Source: Branchipolynoe longqiensis
Taxonomy: Eukaryota > Annelida > Polychaeta > Phyllodocida > Polynoidae
DNA length: 64,000 nucleotides
Assembly (NCBI GenBank): GCA_030323885.1
Contig: CM059190.1
Coordinates: 84,374,709-84,438,708 of the forward strand
Direction of reading: 5' to 3'
The notes under the pieces were generated by a model. It was not told the origin of the DNA. It made no database searches and saw nothing but the letters and a program-made list of their open reading frames with translations. Shown here piece after piece: positions 22,801 through 32,119 of the stretch (position 1 is its first letter; every line of letters starts with the position of its first letter). A program made the translations under genes and the position numbers.

Positions 22801-25800
22801 GCACCAAGAAGTGCAGCTATGGAGCGGTGTGCAGGCACTACACACAGGTAAGAAAGGGGTCGGGTCGGGGGGGTCGGGTCAGGGGGTCTGGTCGGGGGGG
22901 GGGGGTCGGGGGTGGTCAGTCTTTAAAAAAAAAAGAAGGAAAAAAAATGATGTAAAAAGAAAAAAAAATCTTAAATGAATAAAAAAAAGTGTTGTTGTCT
23001 TGTATTTGCTATCGTATGAAGGCGATTGGGGTTGGTGAATAAACTTCTTCCTGTGAACATTTCTCCATTTCTGTGTCGGGGACACTGATCTATCAGCCAT
23101 AAGCCCCGTTCACACATGGGCGTTAAGTCGTCTCAACTAGTTCGCCTTGTATAGTTCGACTCAAATTGGTCGTGTGGACGGTACACTGAGGCGACTTAAG
23201 CCTGAGCCGTCTCATCTAGTTCGCTTCAACTAGACCACGTCGCGAGGTAGTATATATGAAGCAAACTAGCTTAAGTCAGCGCATCTTGCTTGTGTGGACG
23301 GTAGTGGATTAGTTGAGGCGGCCTAAGCTCATGACACGCATGTGCATTCGGGACCTGAGTTTGTTGATTTTCCGGTCGATCAAGAGCGCATATTATATAA
23401 TTTGGTCTATGAACCGGCTAGAGGTGCACATATATTTTTGTCATGATTGATTTGAAGGTTTTCACTGCCCAGCAGAAGTTTGACTGTTTCAAACCAATAC
23501 GATTCAGTCCATACATATCTAGGTCGAACCCACACTCTCTCGTGGTGACGTCGATGAACTGAAACTGGCGCTGGCTAGTATGGACTTGCTCATGCGCAGG
23601 CATTGATTTCCGCCTTAAACCGACCCAAGTACTGCCTGTGTGGACACGACACACTTTCATGCCTAGTTCGCCTCATCTAGTTTGCCTTATCTAGTTCGGC
23701 CTAAAGTTGTGCTGTGTGAACGGGCTTTAGTGTCTCCATCAGTTGCTTACACTGGATTATAGAGACAAATATCCCAATATAAATATCCAACGGATTCAAA
23801 CCATTCTATTATTATTGTATCATGACAAGATGATAGTAATTAATGTTTGGAGAGAGCTCTTGACATAAGCTCCGGCTGGTACACTAAAGACTGCCATTTA
23901 CGTGAGGTATAAAGTAATTATGTAAATATTATTATGTATGTAATGCTCCTGTCCTTTATTATTTATTATTCCGATATTGCTCCTGTAAACCTTCTTTTGA
24001 TATGCTCCTTGCTTCTATGGGTTACAGAAGGTTGGGATGCGGTCTGGATACCGGGAGGTGTGCTCCCAAGCAGCTCCTCTAATTCCCCTCCTTTCCTCCA
24101 GGTGGCGCTTCACCCACCTACTAAAGGCTTATTTCGCCAACGATTTAGTTAAATAAAATTAGTGGTAGGTCTTAAGCCAGCCAGAGTTATAGGCTCAAAC
24201 CACTAAAATCTCACTTTTCTCCGAGAACTACCCGAACCGGGTTGAGGTTGGAGCAATGCAGGTATAGCTTTCTCAATACAGAACCCCTGTGCTCCAGGTC
24301 GCTCCAGCTGCAACTGTTGTCCAAATGTTTAAATATATATATATATATAGGCCTATATATAACATATGGAACAAATGTACACCTGGATTACAAAACATGC
24401 CAATAATCAATGAGCCAAAATTGATCTGATGTGATGTAATAACTAAATAATCTCACTTTTATTCCACAAAACAAACGCTGCCGTCCACGATTGCCCTTTG
24501 TTGTAACCACCGAAGTGGTGTGTGCCTTGCAGTACATGCTAGGAGTCGCTTCGATGATTTGCCGCTTGTATTGTAATTGGTTCCATGTATGCTCACCAGG
24601 TGGTGTGGAGGGGTAGCACCAAGTTGGGGTGTGCAGTTCGCAACTGTGGACAAGACCGCCTGGTGGTATGCAACTACATCCCAACGTGAGTGAATGTTTA
24701 TCTACACCCTTATATAAAAACAAAGTTTGTTTTATGTAACGATGCCTCTAGAGCGCATTGATTTTTATCATTGTCTATTGGACGCCAAACATATGGTTAT
24801 TCTGCCATATTTCTTTAGAGGACACACGCTGCCACCACATAGGCATAGGGGTGTTTTATATGCACTTTCCCACAGACAGGATACCACATACAACAGCCTT
24901 TGATGAACCAGTTGTGAACCACTGGTTGGAACTAAAAACAGCCCAAACTTCAAATGGGTCCACTGAGCAGGATGGATCGGAAGAACCATGCCTTCAAGAC
25001 ACCTTACCGCCTGAGTTACATCTCTCTCCTACAACCATGGATATGCACACATATATACATAAATGCACACATACACACATATATGTACACATACACACAT
25101 TTATACACATATATACCGGAAGCAGTGGCAAAATCGGTAGAGCAAAGGCTTCCTGTGTGGAAGGTTGGGAGTTCAATTCCTGGTCTAATCAAACCAATGA
25201 TCTACAAAAGTGATAATTATTGCTACCTAGCCTGGCACTTGGCATTAATAGGTTAGTACAGTATCAGGATAATGTGACTGTGTGGGATATCAGGTAATGG
25301 TACCGCTGGCCTGGTCTGTCAGTGGGACAGCATTATAAAGTTGCCATTAGTGCGCACTGTCACAATTTGGTACCCATCCTGATATGACCCTATATGGCTA
25401 CTAGGATGTAAGACAACAAACAAACAAATTACGGACATGTGCACCATCTGTATTCCTCCATATTTCTTACAGAATCGAATACTGTATATGGAAATACTGG
25501 TTTGTTTGTTTCGTTACAGAATTGCCCAATAGCTGAACGCCTATGCTATAGATGTGTGGGTGTTTTTTTGTTTTCACAATCCAATATTTTAAAGCTGCAT
25601 AGTCCGATGAAATATCAAATTTTCAAAACCAAACCAATGATCTAGCTTTGATTTTACATATCTAACGTAGATACTGCTGCACTTCTTAAGCATTTGTTTC
25701 TGTGTAGAAGGCAATACTGAATCAATTTAACAGAACCTGTTACTGCAGAAGTCTATGGTGTCAGAGTTTTGGCAATCTTGCCAAAACTAATTTTCCATGT

Positions 25801-26457
25801 TTGCACTCAAAATATCTCAAAGGTTTACCATTTAAAATAAAAGTCACTTTGAACTAATATAAAGTATATCTCAGAAAAAAGTAAGAAATTCAAAACCATC
25901 AGAATATGCAACTTTAACATTGCCTGTTGCCATTGTCTTTGTTGTGGGATGCATGGAAAGTTTGCTTGTGAATATTATGTAATTGTTTATTTTTCATGGT
26001 TACTGTGTTACTGAAAAACTTTCAAAAATATTACAAATAGTTTTGACAGCGCTGAAAGCTGTTAGATTGGGTCCACACAGCTTACCCCCATGGATCATTA
26101 ACATGGCTTGGTGCAAAAAGGCCCCGATGGTGTCGCCACCAGAGGCCATAGGCCCGCAACCATGGCGGAAGGTGGGGGCCAACACAAGCGCTCATTGGAT
26201 AATAATTATTTACTAACTAACTAATACAACTATATGAATAATTCCTTCCTACAGATGCTTTATACCCGTATATTAATATACTTACTAGTTATATATATGT
26301 ATATATATGTATATATATGCATATGGAAAACTTCTCGCTTTATCAAATAAGCGCTTGCTGTTTCCCTTTTCTTACATGTTCATGAGAATGGTCTTTTCGA
26401 TTTTGTAGAGGCAACTGGGCCAGCTATGGACCGCACGATCAGGGAAACACGTTTTAA
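16066..26457 (+). CDS. Secreted CAP/CRISP-family protein (venom-allergen-5-like), seven exons
   Basis: Exons: 16066-16115, 17596-17639, 18091-18248, 19570-19649, 22682-22847, 24600-24685, 26409-26457. All introns are GT-AG, the phases close, and the total is 210 codons plus TAA. Residues 1-16 form a signal peptide (MHRYTLLLALFNAVLA). Exon 3 carries the THNRYR helix with the first cavity His. Exon 5 gives GNWIGQNVAL and the W-x2-E-like KKWYKEK segment. Across the exon 5/6 join lies RHYTQVVW, the first CAP signature. Across the exon 6/7 join lies LVVCNYIPTGNW, an exact match to the second CAP signature pattern. The Glu usual in the GEN motif is Gln, as in many antigen-5 proteins. There is no C-terminal cysteine-rich hinge domain, so it is a CAP-only extracellular protein. 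The molecular role is unknown: the family includes venom, immune and reproductive proteins. Exon calls come from motif and splice logic, not transcripts. Confidence 0.88.
16188..16318. mobile_element. TTAA-MITE family b, truncated copy (CAP intron 1)
   Basis: Preceded by TTAA (16184-16187). Starts AGCTGCACAGTCCGATG and follows the family body (CAAATTTTCAAAACCAAA, then GATACTGGTGCACTTATTAA). The right half is missing, where family a begins. Confidence 0.7.
16323..16835. mobile_element. TTAA-MITE family a (CAP intron 1)
   Basis: Flanked by TTAA on both sides (16319-16322 and 16836-16839). The ends GCCCCGGTCACATTGCC and GGCTATGTGACCGGCCCT are inverted. The interior is made of GTAGTTGAACGTAGTGGAGG-type modules in both orientations, with a second internal copy of the end near 16600. 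No protein. The TTAA target suggests a piggyBac- or Kolobok-type source. Confidence 0.75.
17205..17461 (-). repeat. SINE (CAP intron 1)
   Basis: Minus-strand copy with the TTTATATCCTAGCAA tail, the TTTATAGTGCTGCCCC box, the ATCCCACTCAGTTACATTAT box and the ATTGGTTTGACTCGACC head junction. The tRNA-like head is mostly lost. Confidence 0.8.
19130..19556. repeat. TTGACCATG minisatellite (CAP intron 3)
   Basis: About 430 bp of imperfect units of 9-15 bp built on (A/T)TGACCATGT. It ends 13 bp before the splice acceptor of CAP exon 4. It is open on both strands only because the unit is a multiple of three without stops; codons are Met/Val/Asn or Leu/Thr repeats. Confidence 0.9.
19820..19970. repeat. 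(AT)n microsatellites
   Basis: Runs of alternating AT near 19818-19878 and 19950-19970. Confidence 0.8.
20225..20824. mobile_element. TIR element with a nested SINE (CAP intron 4)
   Basis: The left end CATGCCGGGTCACAGCTTCA and the right end TGAAGCTGCGACCCGGCATG are inverted with one mismatch, and the match extends inward to about 28 bp. A further GGGTCGCAGCTTCAGCCC lies just outside the right end. The SINE 20320-20640 sits inside. No protein. Confidence 0.65.
20320..20640 (+). repeat. SINE, nearly complete
   Basis: Degenerate head (CCGGACGCGATGACCTAACC), then GTCAAACCAATGACTTACAA, the GACTGGTTAGCAC and GTGGGATATTGGGTCATGG boxes, the CACTATAAAATTGCCATGAG box and a GACAAACAAAG tail. Confidence 0.8.
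21481..21746. mobile_element. Foldback MITE with arms of about 80 bp
   Basis: 21481-21560 and 21665-21746 are inverted copies with scattered mismatches. Both contain GTTCGCTTGTGACCTTGTGATG (as reverse complement on the right) and end near TTCCCTTGTGGC. The spacer is about 105 bp. No protein. Confidence 0.75.
21822..22115 (+). repeat. SINE
   Basis: Head (GATGGCCAAAGAGTTGAGCG) and B-box-like GGGATTCGAATC, then AACCAATGATGTAAAA and the standard body to GATATGACCTTAAATGTTGCC. Confidence 0.8.
23102..23727. mobile_element. MITE family c (GTTCACAC ends), CAP intron 5
   Basis: The ends AAGCCCCGTTCACACATGG and GTGCTGTGTGAACGGGCTT are inverted. The body consists of CTAGTTCGCCTCA-type modules in both orientations. 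A short relative lies at 28889-29099. Target duplication looks like TA or TAA but is ambiguous. Confidence 0.7.
24735..24965 (+). repeat. Dispersed repeat recalled from molluscan genomes, copy 1
   Basis: Shares with 51265-51500 the stretches GATGCCTCTAGAGCGCATTG(A), ATATGGT(T/C)ATTCTG, TTTTATATGCACTTTCCCAC and CAGCCTTTGATGAACCAGTT. I recall the TATATGCACTTTCCCACAGA core from molluscan repeats, from memory only. Confidence 0.65.
25115..25427 (+). repeat. SINE, nearly complete (CAP intron 6)
   Basis: tRNA-like head with A box (GTGGCAAAATCGGTAGAGC) and B box (GAGTTCAATTCC), standard body, and an (ACAAACAA) tail at 25412-25427. It lacks a short piece of the GACTGGTT box. Confidence 0.85.
25593..25913. 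mobile_element. TTAA-MITE family b, complete (CAP intron 6)
   Basis: TTAA at 25589-25592 and 25914-25917. The ends AGCTGCATAGTCCGATG and CATCAGAATATGCAACT are inverted. About 320 bp, no protein. Confidence 0.75.
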
Positions 26458-27060
26458 ACACCGTTGTAACCACTGCCGGCTTCCAGACGAATATTAACTG
26501 AAGTGCGCTTAATACTAATGATTAACATCGGATCTTTCTGAGGCAAAATGCTTCATCAATAAGAATTGTAGAGGGTGGAGCAGTTTTTTTCTTCTTGAAT
26601 ATTTATACTGCCTATAATCGATAAGTCTGAATAGTCTTGTTTCCACCATTAGAGAGTTGGGTCGATCGAAAGCCCGAGCCTACACTTTTGCCGACCCAAG
26701 GGATTTTTAATGTCCCACACCACGTAGACATGGTATGAGAGCAAATGGCCTTTGATGATGCTGTAAGTTATACACAGTGGTGGAAATTCAAATAGGCAGA
26801 GGTTATGGCATGGAGAATCAAACCATTATTTATTTAATCTGATACAAGCAGTGAGTGAGCAATGATTCAGAGATATCAGATTCAAGTTAATCAGATATGT
26901 ATTGATGTCACCGCTAAATTATATAATAATGATAATAATTATTATTATTAGACTATTAGACTTACTTATAGATGAATTACTTCTTTAGAACAAATGCCTT
27001 GTGCCAATTCTAATTCCGATGAAAATAAATTATCTTATCCTCGTTGTTAATAAACTATTA
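26458..27060. other. CAP gene 3' flank
   Basis: Probable 3' UTR and flank. The first standard poly(A) signal I see is AATAAA at 27024-27029; a weaker AATAAG lies near 26558. Which one is used is unknown. Confidence 0.4.
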
Positions 27061-27061
27061 T

Positions 27062-27290
27062 ATCTTACAAGTGGATTGGTTGTTGGAGTTTTATGTCCTC
27101 GCGACTTCTAGGGTCATATCAAGACTCATGGTGACTTAATAGTGCTGCCCCACTGTGTAATTGGGCTGCATGCACCATGACCCAATATCTCACTCAGTCA
27201 CATTATCTTGGCCTTGAGCTAACTGGTCGTTGCCCTATCATATCAATGCCGATTGCCAGGCTGGGAAGCGACAAGTATCAATAGTTGATC
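27062..27290 (-). repeat. SINE, head missing
   Basis: Minus-strand copy from the GTTGGAGTTTTATGTCC tail to GCGACAAGTATCAAT. Confidence 0.8.
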
Positions 27291-27689
27291 AATATGGACA
27301 TATATATTATGTGCTGTATAATTCATTCCACCACAGCGTCCGGTTGGTAAAATACCCCTACAACAAAATAATGCAATGTGGTTAATTTTCCGGGAGTATG
27401 AATATGTTCGGTTAAAATATAGCAAATATTCTTATAAGGAATAGAATCTACATGAGGAAAATCTGCTGACCAGATCTTTACTTCGCACCCGCAATTCAAA
27501 TAAAATTAAGCCACAACCCCCAAAAAACAAAAAACGCACAAAAGAACCCAATGAACATACCGACCTTACAGAATAATCATCATGGCAACAACATTGGAGC
27601 GCAAAGATAAGAGCTTTTTTTCCCCTGAAAATTTAGCGACACGCCGATCCTGAAAAAGCCTTCGCCCTTCACCAATCACGTGATCTTAT

Positions 27690-28432
27690 TCTGAAGTCAA
27701 TTCCTAGTGAGTCAGACCATAACCTTGGTGTGATCTTTGACAATACTCTTGATATGACTAATCACATCAGGACGGTGTGTAGGCCATCATTTATGCAGCT
27801 GAGACATCTCAGATCCATCAAGGATGCCCTGACATGTGACTCGTTAGAGAAGGTTACTCATGCTTTCATTGGTTCATGCCTGGATTATTGTAATGCTCTC
27901 TTGTATGGTCTGCCGCTGTCAAGTATCGCAAAACTGCAACGTATACAGAATGCGGCTGCCACGTTCTTGACGGGTACAAAGAAATTTGATCACATCACTC
28001 CTGTGCTAAGATCATTACACCTGCTCCCTGTGGAGAAGAGAATTGATTTCAAGGTGCTGCTTCTTGTATATCATGCCTTGCATGATCAGGCTCCAGAATA
28101 TATGAGAGATATGCTCCAGGAGAGAACAAATGTTCGAACACTGCACTCCACAGTCTCCAGCCAGTTAACAGTTCCTCGGAGCAGACTCAAAGGCTTTGGG
28201 GATCGTGCTTTTAGTATTGCTGCCCCGAGACTGTGGAATGCTGTGCCAGGATATATCACAGATTGTAAATCTGTTGTTGCTTTTAAAAAAGGTCTTAAGA
28301 CACATCTGTTTAAATCTGCTTTTAACTAGGTGAAATTTATTTTCCTGTATATTTGTTTGTTATGTAGAGCGCCTGAGAACGGCTTGCTGGATCAGCCGCT
28401 ATATAAATGTTTTATTATTATTAATTCTGCAT
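27690..28432 (+). mobile_element. LINE 3' end (CR1/L2-like), 5'-truncated
   Basis: An uninterrupted frame encodes the C-terminal part of a non-LTR reverse transcriptase. It starts at LGVIFDN (the end of the RT domain) and continues with the conserved DYCNALLYGLP, RIQNAA, TPVLRSLHLLPVEKRI, PRLWNAVP and LKTHLF blocks, stopping at 28327-28329. A short 3' UTR ends in TATAAATG followed by (TTA)n, typical of this group. No endonuclease or YADD motif is present because the insertion is 5'-truncated. The intact frame suggests a fairly recent insertion. Confidence 0.85.
27730..28329 (+). pseudogene. LINE reverse transcriptase C-terminal fragment
   Basis: A 199-residue frame and the coding part of the truncated LINE. 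It contains FIGSCLDYCNALLYGLP at about residues 46-62, the KLQRIQNAAA block and the AFSIAAPRLWNAVP block. This is the thumb/C-terminal region of ORF2 in CR1/L2-like elements. It has no catalytic residues, so it is inert. The ATG shown is internal, since homology begins about 40 bp upstream. Confidence 0.85.
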
Positions 28433-28888
28433 GCCGTGACGTCACTGCAGTTTGTGTAACCATGATAATGTCATGGCGCCATGCGAACCTGCATGTCCAT
28501 TGTGTCGATCTGTGTGCCTTCCCACCGCATTACCTCTATTCGCCTTCTCAGAAAACAAAACACACCTCCTAGGCCAAGCCAAAGAGGTTGTTTATCTATC
28601 GCAAGTTTATATGGAGATTCAGAATCTTTCAAATCTCTTTTTGCCTGTGAAATCAATTACACTGTCCTAAAAGGGGTTGTGTTTAATATTACCAAAATAA
28701 CTTTATGTATAATCTAGACGCTACTCAGAAATATTGTGATCAAATATGACTAGTTATAATTTGTATAACTTGAAACAACGTATTCTATATAAGTTATTTA
28801 GAGCCCAACCATCGTCAAGCTGTGGACATTAGTGTCTTTCAGCCTGAATGACTGTGCTCCCTAATGTACGCTAGGCAATGGTACTGAC
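28433..28888. other. No gene seen
   Basis: Unassigned AT-rich sequence between the LINE tail and MITE family c. Confidence 0.5.
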
Positions 28889-29099
28889 TTAAGCCCAGTT
28901 CACACATGGACCTTAAGTCGCCTCGACTAGTTCACCTCATCTAATCCACCTCGCGAAGCGGTCTACATGAGGCAAATTAGTTGAGTCGAATCAGCCCTAA
29001 TTCACCTCAACGGCACATTCAGACACCCAGTGTTTTAGTCAACTTAGATGAGGCAAACTTGTTGAGGTGACTTAAGGCCCATGTGTGAGAGGGGTTTTA
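28889..29099. mobile_element. MITE family c, short copy
   Basis: The ends AAGCCCAGTTCACACATGG and CCATGTGTGAGAGGGGTT are inverted. The body is CCTCATCTAATCCACCTCGC and its inverse. About 210 bp against about 625 bp for the copy at 23.1 kb. Confidence 0.7.
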
Positions 29100-29127
29100 G
29101 AGACAGATACCTGGACTCATGGAATTC

Positions 29128-30198
29128 AACCCTACCCTCACAACCACCCCTCAACCCTATCTCCACCCATCACACCCATCCCTCACCCTTACCTCCATCG
29201 CTCACACCCACTCCTCACAACCACCACCTCCACCCCTCACACCCATACCTCCACCCCTCACACCCATCCCTCAGACATACCTCCACCCCTCACACGCACC
29301 CCACAACCCTACCTCCACCCCTCACCCCTACCTCCACCCATCACACCCACCCCTCTCCCCTACCCCACACCCGTCAAACCCACCCTTCACCCCTACCTCC
29401 ACCCCTCACACCCATACCTCACCCATACCTCCACCCCTCACACCCATCCCTCAAACCTGACTCCACCCTTCACACACACCCCACAACCATACCTCCACCA
29501 CTCACACCCTCCCCTCACCCCTACCTCCACCCATCACACCCACCCCTCACCCTCTACCCCCCACACTCACACCCATCCCTCACCTCCATCCCTCACACCC
29601 ACTCCTGATCCCCACCTCCACCCCTCACACCCACAGCTCACCATTACCTCCAACCCTCACACCCATCCCTAAAACTTACCTCCACCCCTCACACCCAGCC
29701 CACAACCCTACCTTCACCTCTCACACCCACCCCTCACCCCTACCTCCACCCATCACACCCACCCCTCACCCCTACCCCTCCCCACCTCCACCCCTCACAC
29801 TCATCCCTCACCACCTACCCCACACCTCACCCATGCCCAGACTTCTCACACTAACCCCTCACACCTTACCTCCAGCCCTCACACCCACCCCATTACCGTT
29901 CCTCCACCCCTCACACCAATCCCTCACCTCCTACCCCACACCTCACCCATACCCCAACTTCTCACACCAAGCCCTCACACCCTACATCCACGCCTCATAC
30001 CCGTCCCTCACCTCTATCCCCACCCCTCACACCCACCCCCAACCCTACCTCCACCCCTCCACCCCTCGCACCAACCCCTCACCCCCTACCCCACACCACC
30101 TCCACACCCCGCACCACCGCTCCATACCGTCAACCTCACCCCCACCCCCACTCGTCACCCCCAACCCCCACCCCCACCACTCACTCCTACCCCCTGGC
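29128..30198. repeat. C-rich minisatellite (CCTCACACCCA-type), about 1.07 kb
   Basis: Imperfect units of about 20-40 bp combining CTCCACCCCTCACACCCA with CTCACCCCTAC. The + strand is nearly free of G for a kilobase. The three overlapping open frames across it (Pro/His/Thr/Ser) are repeat artefacts. Confidence 0.92.
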
Positions 30199-30463
30199 CG
30201 CTCCCTAGCAATCAAGCCAAACATCGGAAATAGATGTCACAGCAGTGGGCGTCACAAAGTTACAGACACTATAGTCACACATCTGACGTTCCATTTCACG
30301 CTCAGCCAATCACCACGCAGTGTCAGGTATCATGCCGGGAGGAGGGCGGGGGATGGAGGAGGGGGGATAGGAATAAGCCCACAGGAAACTGAACTCCTTA
30401 AATAATAGAAAAGCACCGCGTCGGGCTTAGAACATATCTGGTGGACGCTAGTTATTTCTCACA
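30199..30463. other. No gene seen
   Basis: Unassigned sequence between the minisatellite and the gap. Confidence 0.5.
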
Positions 30464-30962
30464 NNNNNNNNNNNNNNNNNNNNNNNNNNNNNNNNNNNNN
30501 NNNNNNNNNNNNNNNNNNNNNNNNNNNNNNNNNNNNNNNNNNNNNNNNNNNNNNNNNNNNNNNNNNNNNNNNNNNNNNNNNNNNNNNNNNNNNNNNNNNN
30601 NNNNNNNNNNNNNNNNNNNNNNNNNNNNNNNNNNNNNNNNNNNNNNNNNNNNNNNNNNNNNNNNNNNNNNNNNNNNNNNNNNNNNNNNNNNNNNNNNNNN
30701 NNNNNNNNNNNNNNNNNNNNNNNNNNNNNNNNNNNNNNNNNNNNNNNNNNNNNNNNNNNNNNNNNNNNNNNNNNNNNNNNNNNNNNNNNNNNNNNNNNNN
30801 NNNNNNNNNNNNNNNNNNNNNNNNNNNNNNNNNNNNNNNNNNNNNNNNNNNNNNNNNNNNNNNNNNNNNNNNNNNNNNNNNNNNNNNNNNNNNNNNNNNN
30901 NNNNNNNNNNNNNNNNNNNNNNNNNNNNNNNNNNNNNNNNNNNNNNNNNNNNNNNNNNNNNN
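30464..30962. other. Assembly gap
   Basis: Run of N. It hides the 5' end (expected A1 repeat) of the DIRS-like element that follows. Confidence 0.99.
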
Positions 30963-31022
30963 CAAGGACGTTGGTGTCACAAGCCAGGTTGATACGTCAA
31001 GTCGGGCAGCTGTCACCTAATT

Positions 31023-32117
31023 TTGTTGACAGTTCTCCTCGAGTTGCAAAGAGAAGTTCTAAAGGTAACTCAGGACCTGGCAACAAGGGTGAACGTTCTA
31101 GAGACAGTTGCAGCTCTGCCTCGCCCATTGCCAGGTCAGTCAACATTTGTGTCACAGGTGTCTAACCATTCGTTTTCTTCACCAGAAGCACCACTTCCCA
31201 TGGTACAGCCACCGGTAATGGTACCCAACACGTCCCTGCCTGATACTGCATGGCAGAGAACTCAGTCACAACAACAACACCAGGCATCTGAGTACTATTT
31301 GGCGGAGGTGTTGCGGAGGCTGGGCCCACGGTAACAGTCACGCGGTCTCAGCAAACTGTTGAAGGTTGTGCGTAGCAGGCGGTAGCGGCCATTGCTGATA
31401 TTCTGCTGGACCCGGTGTCCTCCTTCAGGAAGGCAAAAGGTATTGGTTTCTTACCACATTTGTACAATACATGGGGTGAGGAATTTAAAACAATTTCTCA
31501 AGGGGCGGCGACTTGGCCGGAGTATTTTGGTGCCTTGCATACGATAGCTGCTTTGGCGTCACTGCCTCCCTCCTGGCCACCTCATTTGTTTAAACACGAA
31601 CAAGAACTTGCTCATATGGCCACGCTCTGGGATTGGCCGGTGTGCCGGCACTGGTCGGAAAGGGTGTTTAAGCTAATTTCTGACGGTCGACTTCCCAGAG
31701 GCTGGGAAGACCAGGCAGCACTAAAAGACTTGCAGAGAGATATTTGTACCGCAGCAGGCAGGGCAGCACCAAACCAGTTCTCTCAGCACTATCATGCCTA
31801 TACCCCACCTCAAGCTATGCCTCAGACTCAGTCGTATATCTCACCAGCCCCGGTGGCAGGAGTGGGACCTATTAATTCAAGAACTGAGTATAACAAAGAT
31901 ACGGATGGGAGGCCTTGTATAAATTGGAACTGGGGGAGGGACTGTGGTTTCGCTGCAATTCACGGGGCCCCCCCCAGCGAAGATGCTACATGTGTGCGCA
32001 TGGTGCGCTTATCGTCTTAAAAGGGTACACTGGCACAAGGAGCGAGACTGCTTAAAACGGAGGGCGTTCCATGACAGGAAAGGGGCGACAAGCCAGCTGC
32101 TCAGGGTGCCGCTGTAA
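31023..32117 (+). pseudogene. DIRS-like ORF1 (gag-like), two frameshifts
   Basis: The first part (31023-31334) is Gln/Pro-rich. A break near 31335-31415 leads to a frame with LISDGRLPRGWED and PCINWNWGRDC, the counterparts of IADGRLPHGW and AWN in the two GC-rich relatives. A second shift lies near the C-run at 31967-31976, after which the frame reads CAWCA...HKERDC, a C-x2-C-x9-H-x4-C knuckle, and stops at 32115-32117. The domain order fits a nucleocapsid-type protein. The true start is unknown because of the gap upstream. Confidence 0.7.
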
Positions 32118-32119
32118 GT

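Noticed and set aside
29128..30198. CRISPR-like array
   Set aside because: Repeat units are variable and contiguous without unique spacers, and the genome is eukaryotic.
29081..30405. Long Pro/His/Thr/Ser open frames on the + strand
   Set aside because: They come from the C-rich minisatellite, in all three frames at once, with no domain or codon signal.
30441..31016. Open frames across the N run
   Set aside because: They consist of unknown residues and exist only because N blocks stop codons.
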